Below are positions 28,419 to 38,211 of a stretch of DNA of 64,000 nt, piece after piece. The notes beneath the pieces were generated by a model. The model did not search any database. It was given only the letters and a program-made list of their open reading frames with translations, and had not been told where the DNA came from. The stretch is from JBEKIK01 sp963845975. GTDB lineage: Bacteria > Planctomycetota > Planctomycetia > Pirellulales > Thermoguttaceae. The DNA lies in NCBI GenBank assembly GCA_963845975.1, contig CAWJUD010000001.1:1984001-2048000 (forward strand), in the 5' to 3' direction. The position numbers were made by a program, and so were the translations under genes. Numbering within the stretch: position 1 is the stretch's first letter; the number at the start of each line of letters is the position of its first letter.

Positions 28419-31400
28419 ATGAGCGCGCCGCCGCCGTTTGTGCATCTGCATTGTCACAGCCATTACAGCCTGTTGGACGGGGCCGGAAAGATCCGCGACC
28501 TGCTCGAACGCGCCCAGGCGTTAAGAATGAACGCCCTGGCCCTTACCGATCACGGAAACCTGTACGGGGCGGTGAAATTCTATCAACAGGCCAAGGAACT
28601 TTCCATCAATCCCATCCTGGGATTGGAGGCCTACGTCGCGCCGGGCTCGCGGTTTCAAAAAGAAGCGGCGGGAATGAAAGAAGCCAGTTATCATCTCACG
28701 CTTTTAGCCCAAAATCGCGGCGGATTTCAAAATCTTATAAAACTTTCCTCGGCGGCGTTTTTGGAAGGGTTTTATTTTCGGCCGCGGATCGACAAGGAAC
28801 TGCTCGAAGCCCATAACGAAGGCCTGATCTGCCTGAGCGGCTGCATTTCCAGCGAAATCAATCGGCTGATTCTGTCGGGCAACCAGTCGAACCTGGAAAA
28901 AGCCCGGCAGGTCATCGCCTGGTTCCAAAAGCTCTTCGGCGACCGGTATTACATCGAAATCCAAAACAACGGCATGGAGTCGCAGCGGATCGCCCTGACG
29001 GCGGCGGTCGATCTGGCCCGGCAAATGGGCGTGCCCACCGTGGCCACCAGCGACGTGCATTACGTCCGCCGCGAAGACGCCGAGGCCCAGGATATTCTCC
29101 TCTGCGTCAATACCGGCAAGTTCCGCACCGACGCCAACCGCATGCGCATGGAAACCAACGAGTTTTATCTCCGCAGTCCCGAGGAAATGTACGCGGCCTT
29201 TGCAGGCCAGGAAGACGCCGTCCGCCGCTCGCAGGAAATCGCCGATTCGGTGAACATCGAATTGGAGTTGGGCCGCCGGCATTTTCCGGTCTTTACGCCC
29301 CCGGAAGGCAAGAAGTCGGAGGATTATCTGCGCGAGTTGTGCCTGGCCGGACTCAACGAGCGATACGCACGTCGCGAGGATCGCCTGAAGGACGGAAATC
29401 TCTCCGAGGAGGTGACGGCCCGCCTGGAGCGCGAACTCGGCGTGATCAATAAGCTGGGATTCGCGAATTACTTTCTCATCGTGTGGGATTTCGTGCGCTT
29501 CGCCCGATCGAAAAAGATCCCCGCCACCGCCCGGGGTTCGGGCGTGGGATCGCTTGTGTCCTATGCCTTGCATCTTAGCCACGTTTGCCCGTTGGATTTC
29601 GATCTCCTCTTCGAGCGGTTTCTGGACGAGAGCCGCCGCGAAGCCCCTGATATCGACATCGACTTCTGCCAGCAGCGCCGCAACGAGGTGATCCAGTACG
29701 TCAAGGACAAGTACGGCATGGCCAACGTGGCGCAGATCGGCACGTTCGGCACGCTGCAAGCCCGGGCGGCGATCCGCGACGTGGGCCGGGCGCTGGGCCT
29801 GCCCATTCCCCGCGTCGACTCAGTGGTCGCCCTCGTGCCCGATGAACTGAACATCACCCTGGAAAAAGCCCTGGAAAAAAGCGAGGGCCTGCAAAAGTTC
29901 TACGAGGGCGACGCCCAGGTCCGCGAGCTGTTGAATCTGGCCCGGCAGATCGAGGGTTTGGCCCGCAACGTGGGCACGCACGCCGCCGCCGTGGTCATTG
30001 CCGACCGCCCGCTTACCGAATACACCCCCGTGCAGCACGTGCAAAATAAGGAAGAAGTAATCACCCAATGGGCCATGGGCGACGTGGAGCGGGCCGGGCT
30101 GTTGAAGATGGATTTTCTCGGACTGAGGAACTTGACGATCCTTTCGAAAGTCGTCGATCTGATCCAAGAGACCACCGGCCAACTGGTCGATCCCTATCAA
30201 TTCCCCCTGGACGACAAAGAGACCTTCGCCCTGCTTTGCCGCGGCGAGACAAAGGGAGTTTTCCAGTTGGAAAGCGGGGGGATTCGCGATCTATTGCAGC
30301 GGATGAAGCCCGACAGTTTTTCCGACATCATCGCCACCAACGCCCTTTATCGGCCCGGCCCGCTGGAAGGCGGCATGATCGACGAATACATGCAGGTCAA
30401 ACACGGCCGGAAAAAGGCCGAGTACAAACATCCGCTCATGAAGGAAGTCCTCGCGGAAACCCACGGCGTGATGGTCTACCAGGAACAGGTGATGCGGATC
30501 ATCAGCCGCCTGGGTGGCATCGAACTGGCCAACGCCTACAGTTGCATCAAGGCCATAAGCAAAAAGAAACTGGAGGCGATCGCCAAGTACCGCGAGCAGT
30601 TCGTCACGGGCGCGCACGAAAAAGGCCTGTCGAAAAAAGAAGCGGCCGAACTGTTCGGCATGGTCGAAAAATTCGCCGGCTACGGCTTCAATAAGAGCCA
30701 TTCCACCGCCTACGCCCTGATCGCCTACATGACGGCCTATCTCAAGGCGCACTGGCCGGTGGAATTCATGGCCGCGCTTTTGTCCAGCGATATTCCCGGG
30801 CGGAATTTCAAGAGGAAAGATTCGCTGGTCGAGCATCTGGAAGACTGCCAGCGGATGAACATCGCCGTGCTGCCGCCGGACGTGAACGCCTCCCAGGTCG
30901 ATTTTTCCGTTGACCGGGGGACTGTCCCCAATTTCGCGGTTGGCCAAGTATTACTCCCCTCTCCCGATTCGGGAGAGGCACCCGGGGTACCCGGGGGTGA
31001 GGGCCGGCCGAGCGCAAGGAGACCAAGGAAAAATCCGCTTCGGCCTCTCAGCCATCAAGGGCTGCGGCGGGGCCGCCTCCGGGGCCATCGTCCAAGAGCG
31101 CAACGAACGGGGACCGTTCCGCAATTTGTTCGATTTCTGCGAGCGGCTCGATCCGGGCGCGGTAAATCGCACGGCCATCGAATCGCTCGTCAAGGCCGGG
31201 GCACTCGATTCGCTCTGTGCGCGGCGCTCGCAACTGTTTTCCGCGGTCGATCGGGCCCTGCAATCCGGAGTCGCCGCCGCGTCCGACCGCCGCTCCGGCC
31301 AGCGCGGTCTGTTCGACGACGTGGACGAACCGGCCGAAACCGACGCTGTCTTGCTGCCCGAATTGCCCGAATGGGATGAAAAAGAAAAACTGGCCAAGGA

Positions 31401-32080
31401 AAAAGAAGTGCTGGGCTTTTATCTGACCAGCCATCCGCTCAGCGAACATCTGGCCACGCTCAAGTCATATTGCTCGCACACTACCGCGGCCGCCGCCAGG
31501 TTGGAGCATCGCACCGAGGTCATGCTGGGCGGCCTGGTTTCGGCCATCGCCGTAAAACATTCCAAGCGTGCCGATCCGGGCCGGCCTACCCGCTATGCCA
31601 TGTTCGACCTGGAAGATACCGAGGACGCCATCCGCTGCATCTGCTGGCCCGAACAGTTCGTGGCATACGAGGAGTTTATCAAGCCCGACGCCATCGTGGT
31701 CGTCCGCGGCGTGGTCGATAAGCGCCCCGGCAGCGATGAGGCGAACCTGATCGTCAACGAGATCATCCCCCTGGCCGATTTATCCGCCCGATACACCCGC
31801 GGCAGTGCTGATCCGCATAGACGAGGCTCATCACGGCCCGGAAAAACTCCAACAACTCCACGAAATCCTCCGCGGATACCCCGGCAAGGCCGAACTGCAA
31901 CTGATGATCTGCCTGGCCGACGGCAGCAAAGTCTCCTGCCAATGCTCCGACTTCTCGATAGCCATCAACGCCGAAATGCGCACCCGCGTCGACGACCTCC
32001 TAGGCCCCGGCAACTTCCGCCTCATAACCGCCGCCCCTGCGGTTGGCACAAAAAACGGCAACGGCCGCGGATGGCGTTAA
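28419..32080 (+). CDS. dnaE: DNA polymerase III alpha subunit (two frameshifts, one repeat insertion)
   Basis: The replicative polymerase, about 1220 codons. In order: PHP domain (V-H-L-H-C-H-S-H-Y-S-L-L-D-G; A-L-T-D-H-G-N), palm with the catalytic P-D-I-D-I-D-F (about residue 410), fingers and tau-binding region (E-Y-T-P-V-Q-H...G-L-L-K-M-D-F-L-G-L-R-N-L; Y-G-F-N-K-S-H-S-T-A-Y-A), the helix-hairpin-helix segment (I-K-G-C-G-G) and a C-terminal OB fold and tail. Repeats inserted at 30916-31010 between V-D-F-S-V-D and K-I-R-F-G-L-S-A-I-K-G cause a change of frame. A second shift near 31800 joins Y-T-R-G to V-L-I-R-I-D-E. The start ATG at 28419 has a GGAGG ribosome site; a TTG at 28392 is unlikely. 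The last 36 codons recur at 33435-33542. Confidence 0.93.
30916..31010. repeat. Composite repeat insertion in dnaE
   Basis: GGGGACTGTCCCC (30917-30929) and CCTCTCCCGA-T-TCGGGAGAGG (30958-30978, perfect 10-bp stem), then CCCGGGGTACCCGGGGG and GTGAGGGC. The first part belongs to the GGGGAC family of metH, the second to the CCCTCTCC family. Right boundary uncertain. Confidence 0.8.
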
Positions 32081-32222
32081 TAGTCCAAATGCTTTACACC
32101 GGCTGGTCTATTAGTCCGCAGTACAAGCTAAGTCTATTGGCGTAACATATTACTATACAATGGATTGTGTTCAAGTTCATGGATTTAAATACCCATAAAA
32201 TAATTATCGTAAAAAAATGATC

Positions 32223-32259
32223 TTGACGATCGTTGTAAATGTTGTACAATTAATACAAC
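32223..32259 (+). promoter_or_regulatory. Promoter and operator of the XRE/ImmA pair
   Basis: TTGACG (32223-32228), 16 bases, TACAAT (32245-32250) form a good sigma-70-type promoter. GTTGTA-N7-TACAAC (32241-32259) is a 6-bp dyad covering the -10 element, the expected place for autorepression. The start codon lies 70 bases downstream. The rest of 32081-32328 is AT-rich without a gene. Confidence 0.65.
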
Positions 32260-32328
32260 AGTAAAACCTGGTTTTGGACTGGCCCAAAAGGTAATGAACT
32301 TATCTTTTGAAAACTGGGAGATGTTCAT

Positions 32329-32697
32329 ATGTCTAGTAAGTTTTCTGCAATGCTCAAGCGAATTCGCTTAGAGCAAGGTATGACATTACGTGAGTTTTGT
32401 CTCAAAAATGAGATTGATCCGGGAAATTATAGCAGGCTTGAGCGCGGCTTGTTCCCGCCGCCGGAAAGCCATGAATTGCTGGAACGTTATGCAATTGCAT
32501 TAGGATTGAAGTCCGGATCGGATGAATGGCTGGAGTTGTTTGACCTGGCGGCCGCGGAGCGTGGACGGATACCAAGCGATATAATGTCTGATGACAAGCT
32601 TGTAGAGAAGCTACCGGTTTTTTTTCGTACAATGCGCGGCAAATCACTAACATCGGAACAGCTTGACGAACTGGTGGAAAAAATTAGACGGAGCTAA
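32329..32697 (+). CDS. XRE-family transcriptional regulator
   Basis: A 122-residue protein with a helix-turn-helix in residues 5-65 (M-T-L-R-E-F-C-L-K-N-E-I-D-P-G-N-Y-S-R-L-E-R-G). Three bases separate it from the ImmA/IrrE-type gene, the classic pairing in which the metallopeptidase cleaves or inactivates the repressor, seen in ICE and phage control modules and in some HigA-like toxin-antitoxin systems. The ATG at 32329 has GGGAG upstream. Base composition is clearly lower in GC than flanking dnaE, which supports recent arrival. Confidence 0.85.
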   Translation: MSSKFSAMLKRIRLEQGMTLREFCLKNEIDPGNYSRLERGLFPPPESHELLERYAIALGLKSGSDEWLELFDLAAAERGRIPSDIMSDDKLVEKLPVFFRTMRGKSLTSEQLDELVEKIRRS

Positions 32698-32700
32698 TAA

Positions 32701-33306
32701 GTGAGCTTCAAAGCGCCTTTTTTAGGATACGACGATCTGCGTCGCCGCGCGGAAGCATTCTTGACCCAATACTATCCATCACACACTATCCCTGTGCCCA
32801 TTGAATATATTGTCGAAGCTAAACTTGGTATAGATATTGTACCTGTACCCGGCCTACAAGATGTGATTGAGTCGGTAGCTCATTTGACACGTGACACAAA
32901 GGAAATTCTTGTCGATGAACGGGTTTACCTGAAAATTCCGAACCGATATCGATTTAGCTTGGCCCATGAAATTGGCCATCTGGTTCTTCATTCTGAGATT
33001 ATAAAACAGCTCAAGTTTAACAACATAAAAGAGTGGAAAAACGTCATCACTAATGAAATACCCGAAGATCAATACAGTTTTCTTGAGTTTCACGCATATT
33101 CATTTGCAGGCCTTATACTTGTTCCCTCTGATAAGCTTCGGGAAGTATTTTTTGATTATATCGAAAAAGGCCAAGAACATGGCATTGATTTCGATAAAAT
33201 TGGAACAGGTGCGAGAGAAACCGCGGAATATCATATTGCAAAAATCTTCGAGGTATCAGCCGATGTAATCCACAAGCGAATCGAGTATGATTCACTCTGG
33301 CATTAA
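32701..33306 (+). CDS. ImmA/IrrE-family metallo-endopeptidase
   Basis: A 201-residue protein with the zinc motif H-E-I-G-H (His89, Glu90, His93) in S-L-A-H-E-I-G-H-L-V-L-H and a third-ligand helix with Glu128 (F-L-E-F-H-A-Y-S-F-A-G-L-I-L-V-P), the standard COG2856 layout. Start is GTG at 32701. Members cleave the partner XRE repressor under stress. The pair carries no further cargo here and is enclosed between the true dnaE end and a duplicated dnaE end. Confidence 0.9.
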   Translation: MSFKAPFLGYDDLRRRAEAFLTQYYPSHTIPVPIEYIVEAKLGIDIVPVPGLQDVIESVAHLTRDTKEILVDERVYLKIPNRYRFSLAHEIGHLVLHSEIIKQLKFNNIKEWKNVITNEIPEDQYSFLEFHAYSFAGLILVPSDKLREVFFDYIEKGQEHGIDFDKIGTGARETAEYHIAKIFEVSADVIHKRIEYDSLWH

Positions 33307-33434
33307 TTTAAGGCAGCAGGTGGCCCATGTTCTCGAACCTTGGCTCGGCCGCGAGAGGTTAATGAAGACGGTTGATTTTTTTCATGCCCTCCCTGGACTG
33401 CGTCCCACCAAATCAAGAATCGGTGCCACCCAGC

Positions 33435-33542
33435 GAAATGCGCACTCGCGTAGACGATCTCCTAGGCCCCGGCAACTTCCGCCTGATAACCGCCGCGCCC
33501 ACGGTCGGCGCAAAAAACGGCAATGGCTGGGGAAGAAGATAA
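33435..33542 (+). pseudogene. Second copy of the last 36 codons of dnaE
   Basis: 108 bases, same length as dnaE 31973-32080 and alignable without gaps, ending in TAA. It reads E-M-R-T-R-V-D-D-L-L-G-P-G-N-F-R-L-I-T-A-A-P-T-V-G-A-K-N-G-N-G-W-G-R-R. I count nine synonymous differences (ACC/ACT, GTC/GTA, GAC/GAT, CTC/CTG and others) and four replacements, so both copies were under coding constraint. The match starts abruptly at GAAATG. Confidence 0.85.
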
Positions 33543-33731
33543 ATGCAGACTGGCTATTCAGCTTTTGAGAAACTTGTAGGGTTTTCAAGTGGCGACGGAA
33601 AGTGAGATACCCTTCAGAAAAGCTGGTTGCGCTCTACTTGTGGTGACACATAGCATGAGCTAGACTTGTGGAAGTGGAAATCGAGTTTATAAATAACACA
33701 TTGCCGACCGTGTAAGTCATGGTGGTGCCTT

Positions 33732-34358
33732 ATGACGCTTGATGGCCATTCAAGCCCTGAAGAAACTACTGATGCGGATGACTCCCGAGAAGAGCGTGAA
33801 CGCTTCACATTCGTAGATCATGTTGACGGGATATTGAACTCCTCGCCTCGACGTAATCTTGCTCAGGCATTGACGGTCCTTTTGTTCATGGGCGTCGGAG
33901 CAGAGATCGGTTTCTTTGTGGTTAATGACCGACCGGATCTCGCAGCTCTTGTTGGTGCCATTTTGGGTATGATCGCGGGAACGTTTCTTAGTGGTTTCGT
34001 GATCATGCTCCTGCCACCACACCGAATTCAACTCACGCGGTCCCAAATCCAACGTAAGTACATCGCGTGCAGGAAGCGATTTTGGATTGCAGGTACCGTA
34101 GCGGTGTTGATGCTTGTTGCCTTGCCGTTCGTGATCGGCAAGTTTGCACGTGAATCAACGGACCTGGCATGGCTCCTCTGCATGGGATGGCCCTTGGCAA
34201 CGGTTGCCGCGTGTGTTTACGCAAAAGGCCTTGCACAAAGGCTGAGAGAATTGCGGTGTCCGCAATGCAGCGTACCGCTACGCATATTTTGGAAGACGTG
34301 TCCTCAGTGCGGGTTTCCCCTGATCCCAACCTCGGACACGGATTGGCAATCTGATTAA
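33732..34358 (+). CDS. Membrane protein with C-terminal zinc ribbon
   Basis: A 208-residue protein of unknown family. An acidic N-terminal stretch (E-E-T-T-D-A-D-D-S-R-E-E-R-E-R) is followed by four hydrophobic segments (about residues 43-64, 70-95, 115-140, 145-165) and a C-terminal C-P-Q-C-S-V-P-L-R-I-F-W-K-T-C-P-Q-C-G zinc ribbon. Such double-zinc-ribbon membrane proteins are common in planctomycetes without known function. Start ATG at 33732; the 189 bases before it hold nothing recognisable after the dnaE duplicate. Confidence 0.6.
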   Translation: MTLDGHSSPEETTDADDSREERERFTFVDHVDGILNSSPRRNLAQALTVLLFMGVGAEIGFFVVNDRPDLAALVGAILGMIAGTFLSGFVIMLLPPHRIQLTRSQIQRKYIACRKRFWIAGTVAVLMLVALPFVIGKFARESTDLAWLLCMGWPLATVAACVYAKGLAQRLRELRCPQCSVPLRIFWKTCPQCGFPLIPTSDTDWQSD

Positions 34359-34368
34359 CACCGGGTGC

Positions 34369-34391
34369 CACTGCTGGCTTGTCCAGCAGTG
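34369..34391. repeat. CACTGCTGG palindrome
   Basis: CACTGCTGG-CTTGT-CCAGCAGTG, a perfect 9-bp hairpin 11 bases after the stop of the preceding gene. It is related to the CACTGGC palindromes inside metH. The rest of 34392-34803 holds no gene that I can support; a TCAG-rich heptamer-like tract lies near 34680-34740. Confidence 0.7.
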
Positions 34392-34803
34392 ACGGCTTCT
34401 TGACATGGAATAACGGCCTGAACCTAGATAGTCAGCGTCCTTCTGCCTATAGCCTACAGCATGTAGCCCCTGGCCAATTTTCCCACTAGAAATTAGGCCA
34501 GCCACTATGGTAAAATTGGCCCTGCCGAAGTTATATCGAACACCAATAAAGAAACTCAAAGACCGAATACGTACCAGTAGCCTATCGTGGAAAAATCGCA
34601 ATTTGTTGACCAAAAACTTTTAGCAAAACAATGAATGTTTGATCGTTGTTCAATTTGCACTTTGGTAACGCTTTAACTGGAATGCTAATCAACACTAATC
34701 TTCACTGATTGCTGTTATCAGCGTAAATCAGCGAGGATTAGTGTTCTGAAAATTGTAGTTTGCATTTTGCATTTTTAAAATTGCAATAAAAATACGGTGC
34801 CTT

Positions 34804-35460
34804 ATGAACGCCGCTGCCGCCGAAATGCTGCTTTACGCGATAACCGCCGTGGCCGTGGTGGTTTGGATCGAAGGGCTGCGGTTTTTGACCGCCACCGTGC
34901 GCAAGGAGAAAAAGGGCGGTGAGGAATTCGCCAATCCGGACGATCCGGCCCCGGCCAACATCATTTACGGATCGGCGGAGGTGGAAGGCCGGGCAGCCGA
35001 GCTCTCGCAAAAGGCCGCCGCGGTCATGGCCGCCAGGTCCATAAAGATTTGCGAAAAGACCGATGAGTCGATCGTCTTTGAAACCCCTCGGGAATTTGTT
35101 CCCGGCTCGAACGTCAACCTGCCGCCGCTAAGCGGACAGATGCGTTTCACCCCGCTTTCTGCACAAACCACGCGCGTGGATTACGCCGTGGCAAAGCCTA
35201 GTGTCCGAGTTGTACTGATTGTGGGCTTCGTGTTTCAAGCCATGGGATTTGTGGCAATCGTTGCCGGTTTCTTGCTCATCTATTTTTTAGTTGTCCCGAA
35301 TCAGCATCGCGGGGTCCGCTGGCAGACAATTCAGATGGTCCAGGTGGTTCACTTCCTTTGGCCGCCGTTTCTGTTTGCCGGCATCTACCGAAAATCGACT
35401 GCGATTATTAGAGCCCAGTTCGACATATTTATCCATAATCTGCCCTTTCTGACGGGGTAA
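34804..35460 (+). CDS. Membrane protein of unknown function
   Basis: A 218-residue protein. One N-terminal helix (about residues 5-30), a soluble alpha/beta middle of about 110 residues with a hydrophobic strand pattern (S-G-Q-M-R-F-T-P-L-S-A-Q-T-T-R-V-D-Y-A-V) and two further helices near residues 135-165 and 178-200. I do not recognise the family. It converges with the frameshifted lipoprotein gene, 3 bases apart. The bases directly before its ATG (GGTGCCTT) are the same as those before the gene at 33732. Confidence 0.5.
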   Translation: MNAAAAEMLLYAITAVAVVVWIEGLRFLTATVRKEKKGGEEFANPDDPAPANIIYGSAEVEGRAAELSQKAAAVMAARSIKICEKTDESIVFETPREFVPGSNVNLPPLSGQMRFTPLSAQTTRVDYAVAKPSVRVVLIVGFVFQAMGFVAIVAGFLLIYFLVVPNQHRGVRWQTIQMVQVVHFLWPPFLFAGIYRKSTAIIRAQFDIFIHNLPFLTG

Positions 35461-35463
35461 AAG

Positions 35464-36623
35464 TCAAAACCTTTCCGGCGACCAGACTGGCGCTGGAGCG
35501 CGGGGGAATTGCTCCGCGTGGTGGTGCGCACGGAGCGGCGCGGCGCGGGCGCAGGATCAGCGGGGGCCGAATCGGCCGCCTTGGATTCTGCTGCTTCCGC
35601 GTCGGATTGTTGAAAAGCGGTCAGCTCCCGCTCGGATGCACCGCCCGGTTGCGGTACGGATTCGGCCGGCGTCCAGCGGGCGGCCTTTTCGCCGGGCAAG
35701 GCGACTTCCACGGACTGATCGGCCTCCAATTTCCGCCCGTCGCGCGTGGTGTAACGCACATAAAGATGCAGGGAGTTGTTATCTGGCGGACGATCCGGCC
35801 AGGGACATTCGACGTACATTCCCCGGGCGATGCCGTTGCCGCGGAAGAGTTTGGCCGTTTCGGCGGCCGGGAAATCCCAGCGGGCAAGTTTCGCTTCCCG
35901 GCCGGTTTTGGAGGGATCCATAAGCACTACGGCCACGTCGCCCGGGGCTTCCAGGCGGCGGCCTTTGGCGTCGCGGGGTTCGAGCACCGCCAGCACGCCG
36001 CTGTCGCCCAAGCGGCCCTCGGTGCTGAAGCCGCCGGTCAACATGCGGTTAAGCACCAGTTGGCCCACGTCCTTGCTGTCGGCCTTGGCTACGAATTCAA
36101 ATCCGCCGGTAGGACGAATTTTGGAAGTCCTGCCCGATCCGCCTCTTTCGCTTCCCTGGGAACCGGGCAGGTTCGGGCCCGGCGGATCTTCAAGTTGCAT
36201 CGGCGCCTGGGCGCATTTATCTTGCCGGGTTCGGCGGGGGCCCTTGTTCCGGCGGGCCGTTTAAGGGTGTCGGGAATTTCGCCGGGCGGCTGGGCCTCGC
36301 TGGGCATTTCGACGACCGGACCCGGAATCGCCTGGTTCGACGAGGACTTTCTGCCCCGCGGAGCATACGATTCGCTCGGGGCCGCGGCCGATTCTCGAGT
36401 TCTTCGCATCTCGCCTTGGTCGGGCGCGGCCTCTGCGCCTTCAGTTACAACGCAATTTTGCGTCGTGCCTTCTTCGTAATCCTGAATCACCCCGCGGAGC
36501 CGGTAGACTTCGTCTTCCAGCATGCGGTTTTGCCTTTCCAGCAGAGTGACGGACGGATCGGTACGGCATCCGGCCAAAGCCAGACAGAATAAGCCCGCGA
36601 CGGCCAAGCGGCGACGTTTTCAT
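35464..36623 (-). CDS. Planctomycete envelope lipoprotein (three frameshifts)
   Basis: A reconstructed protein of about 385 residues. Removing one A from the run at 36617-36620 gives the natural start M-K-R-R-R-L-A-V-A-G-L-F-C-L-A-L-A-G-C, a type II signal with lipobox A-L-A-G-C. A coiled-coil-like stretch (V-T-L-L-E-R-Q-N-R-M-L-E-D-E-V-Y-R-L) and a disordered Pro/Ser/Arg region follow. A second shift near 36205 leads to a beta-rich domain (G-D-S-G-V-L-A-V-L-E-P-R-D-A-K-G-R, then L-H-L-Y-V-R-Y-T-T-R-D-G-R). A third, at the C-run near 35502, restores a P-V-W-S-P-E-R-F end. The function is unknown. Confidence 0.6.
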
Positions 36624-36721
36624 GACAACCTCGCATAATCGAAATTCGCAAAGAACAGCCGATTGGCGTTCCTGCTTGATGACAAGTTGTAAGTTAGACA
36701 AGACGTTTGAAAAGTTTATCG

Positions 36722-36751
36722 GCCCCCCGTGTTTTCACGGGGGGCTAAATA
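36722..36751. repeat. TTTAGCCC-family palindrome between the clpP and lipoprotein genes
   Basis: GCCCCCCGTG-TTTT-CACGGGGGGC is a perfect 10-bp hairpin followed by TAAATA (minus-strand reading TATTTAGCCCC). It could stop transcription from either side. Confidence 0.75.
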
Positions 36752-36791
36752 CAATACTCAACTTCGTGTTTTATTTTATGAAAAGTCCGGT

Positions 36792-37377
36792 TTACCCGGC
36801 GTGTTCGATGATATGGTCGATCAGTCCGTATTCCAAGGCCTCCTCGGCCGACATGAATCGGTCGCGGTCGGTGTCTTTTTCGATTTTTTCCAAGGGATGG
36901 CCGGTATGTTTGATGAGGATGCGGTTCAGCCGTTCCTTGACTTTGATGAACTCCTTGGCGTGGATGATGATATCTTCGGCGCTGCCTTCCATGCCTGCCA
37001 TGGGCTGGTGGATCATGATGCGGGAGTTGGGCAGGGCCTTGCGTTTGCCCGGCGTGCCCGCGGCCAGGAGCACGGCGCCCATCGAGGCGCATTGACCGAC
37101 GCAGTACGTGGCCACGTCGCAGTTGATGAATTGCATGGTGTCGTAAATTGCCAGTCCGGCGGAGATGCTCCCGCCCGGGGAGTTGATATACATGTGCACG
37201 TCGGTTTTAGGATCCTCCGACTGCAAAAACAGCAATTGTGCGACCACCGAGTTGGCCACTTCGTCGTTGATTTGCGTGCCGAGAAAGATGATGCGGTCTT
37301 TCAAGCAGGCGGCTGTAGATGTCCATCGCCCGCTCTTCGCGGCCGCTTTTCTCGATGACGAACGGGATCAGTGACAT
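36792..37377 (-). CDS. clpP: ATP-dependent Clp protease proteolytic subunit (one frameshift)
   Basis: Serine peptidase that forms the Clp barrel with ClpX/ClpA. The nucleophile lies in C-A-S-M-G-A-V-L-L, His in I-M-I-H-Q-P-M-A-G and the family helix K-T-G-H-P-L-E-K-I-E-K-D-T-D-R-D-R-F is intact. The N-terminal 23 codons (from ATG 37377, M-S-L-I-P-F-V-I-E-K-S-G-R-E-E-R-A-M-D-I) are in another frame; one extra base near 37305 explains it. The start has AGGAG upstream. It lies 92 bases after a second clpP and in the order tig-clpP-clpP, so both are probably co-transcribed. About 195 residues when repaired. Confidence 0.92.
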
Positions 37378-37469
37378 GCGTGACGCTCCTGTCGGCAGTT
37401 TTCAGTTATCAGTAATCAGTTTATCACGTTTACTTAAAACTTATAACTTAAAACTTATGACCTTAAAAT

Positions 37470-38099
37470 TCATTCTTCTTCCGCGACCTCGACCGATTGT
37501 TTGGTAAGGATGTCGTCGACCACTCCGTAATCCTTGGCTTGCTGGGCGTCCATGTAAAAGTCGCGATCGGTGTCCTTGGCGATGCGTTCCATAGGCTGGC
37601 CGGTGTGCTGGGAAAGGATTTGGTTTAGGACCTCGCGGGTTTTGAGGATTTCGTTGGCCTGGATTTCGACGTCCGAAACCTGGCCGCCAACCTGTCCGTA
37701 AGGCTGGTGGATCATCACCTTGGCGTGCGGCAGTGCGAAGCGCTTGCCCTTGGTGCCGCCGGCTAAAAGAACCGCTCCGCCGCTGGCCGCCACGCCTACG
37801 CAATAGGTGGCCACCGGGGAGGAAAGGATTTGCATGGTGTCGTAAATGGCCAGGGTGGCGCTGACGCTGCCGCCGGGCGAATTGATGTAAAAATGGATGT
37901 CCTTGCGGCGGTTTTCGCTTTGCAGGTACAGCAGTTTCATCACCAATTCATTGGCGTTGGCGTCGTGGATTTCGCCCTGCAACAGGATGATCCTGTTTTC
38001 CAGCAACAAATCGCCCAGGGTCAGTTGGCGCTGCCGCTGATAATCGCGATACGAAGATAATTGCGGATCAACGATCCGCGGCCGCGAAGAATTGCTCAT
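37470..38099 (-). CDS. clpP: Second ATP-dependent Clp protease proteolytic subunit
   Basis: A 209-residue ClpP paralogue, intact. Catalytic Ser is in V-A-A-S-G-G-A-V-L-L (Met of the usual A-S-M-G-A is Gly here), His in V-M-I-H-Q-P-Y-G and the Asp-bearing helix follows (A-K-D-T-D-R-D-F-Y-M). The extended N-terminus R-D-Y-Q-R-Q-R-Q-L-T-L-G-D-L-L-L-E-N-R differs from the first copy and could favour heteromeric rings, as described for paired ClpPs of several bacteria. It lies between trigger factor and the first clpP on the minus strand. Confidence 0.93.
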   Translation of the reverse strand: MSNSSRPRIVDPQLSSYRDYQRQRQLTLGDLLLENRIILLQGEIHDANANELVMKLLYLQSENRRKDIHFYINSPGGSVSATLAIYDTMQILSSPVATYCVGVAASGGAVLLAGGTKGKRFALPHAKVMIHQPYGQVGGQVSDVEIQANEILKTREVLNQILSQHTGQPMERIAKDTDRDFYMDAQQAKDYGVVDDILTKQSVEVAEEE

Positions 38100-38168
38100 G
38101 CCAGATCCTTCCGATTGTCGCGAGTAATCCGTCTCTTAAATAGTGGATAGTGGTTAGTAGTGGACGCG

Positions 38169-38184
38169 AAACCGCAAGCGGTTT
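38169..38184. repeat. AAACCGC palindrome between clpP and tig
   Basis: AAACCGCAAGCGGTTT, 16-bp perfect palindrome, next to a heptamer-like tract (AGTGGATAGTGGTTAGTAG) at 38142-38160. Confidence 0.7.
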
Positions 38185-38211
38185 CACAAAACTATCGGTA
38201 ATCCCTCGCCC

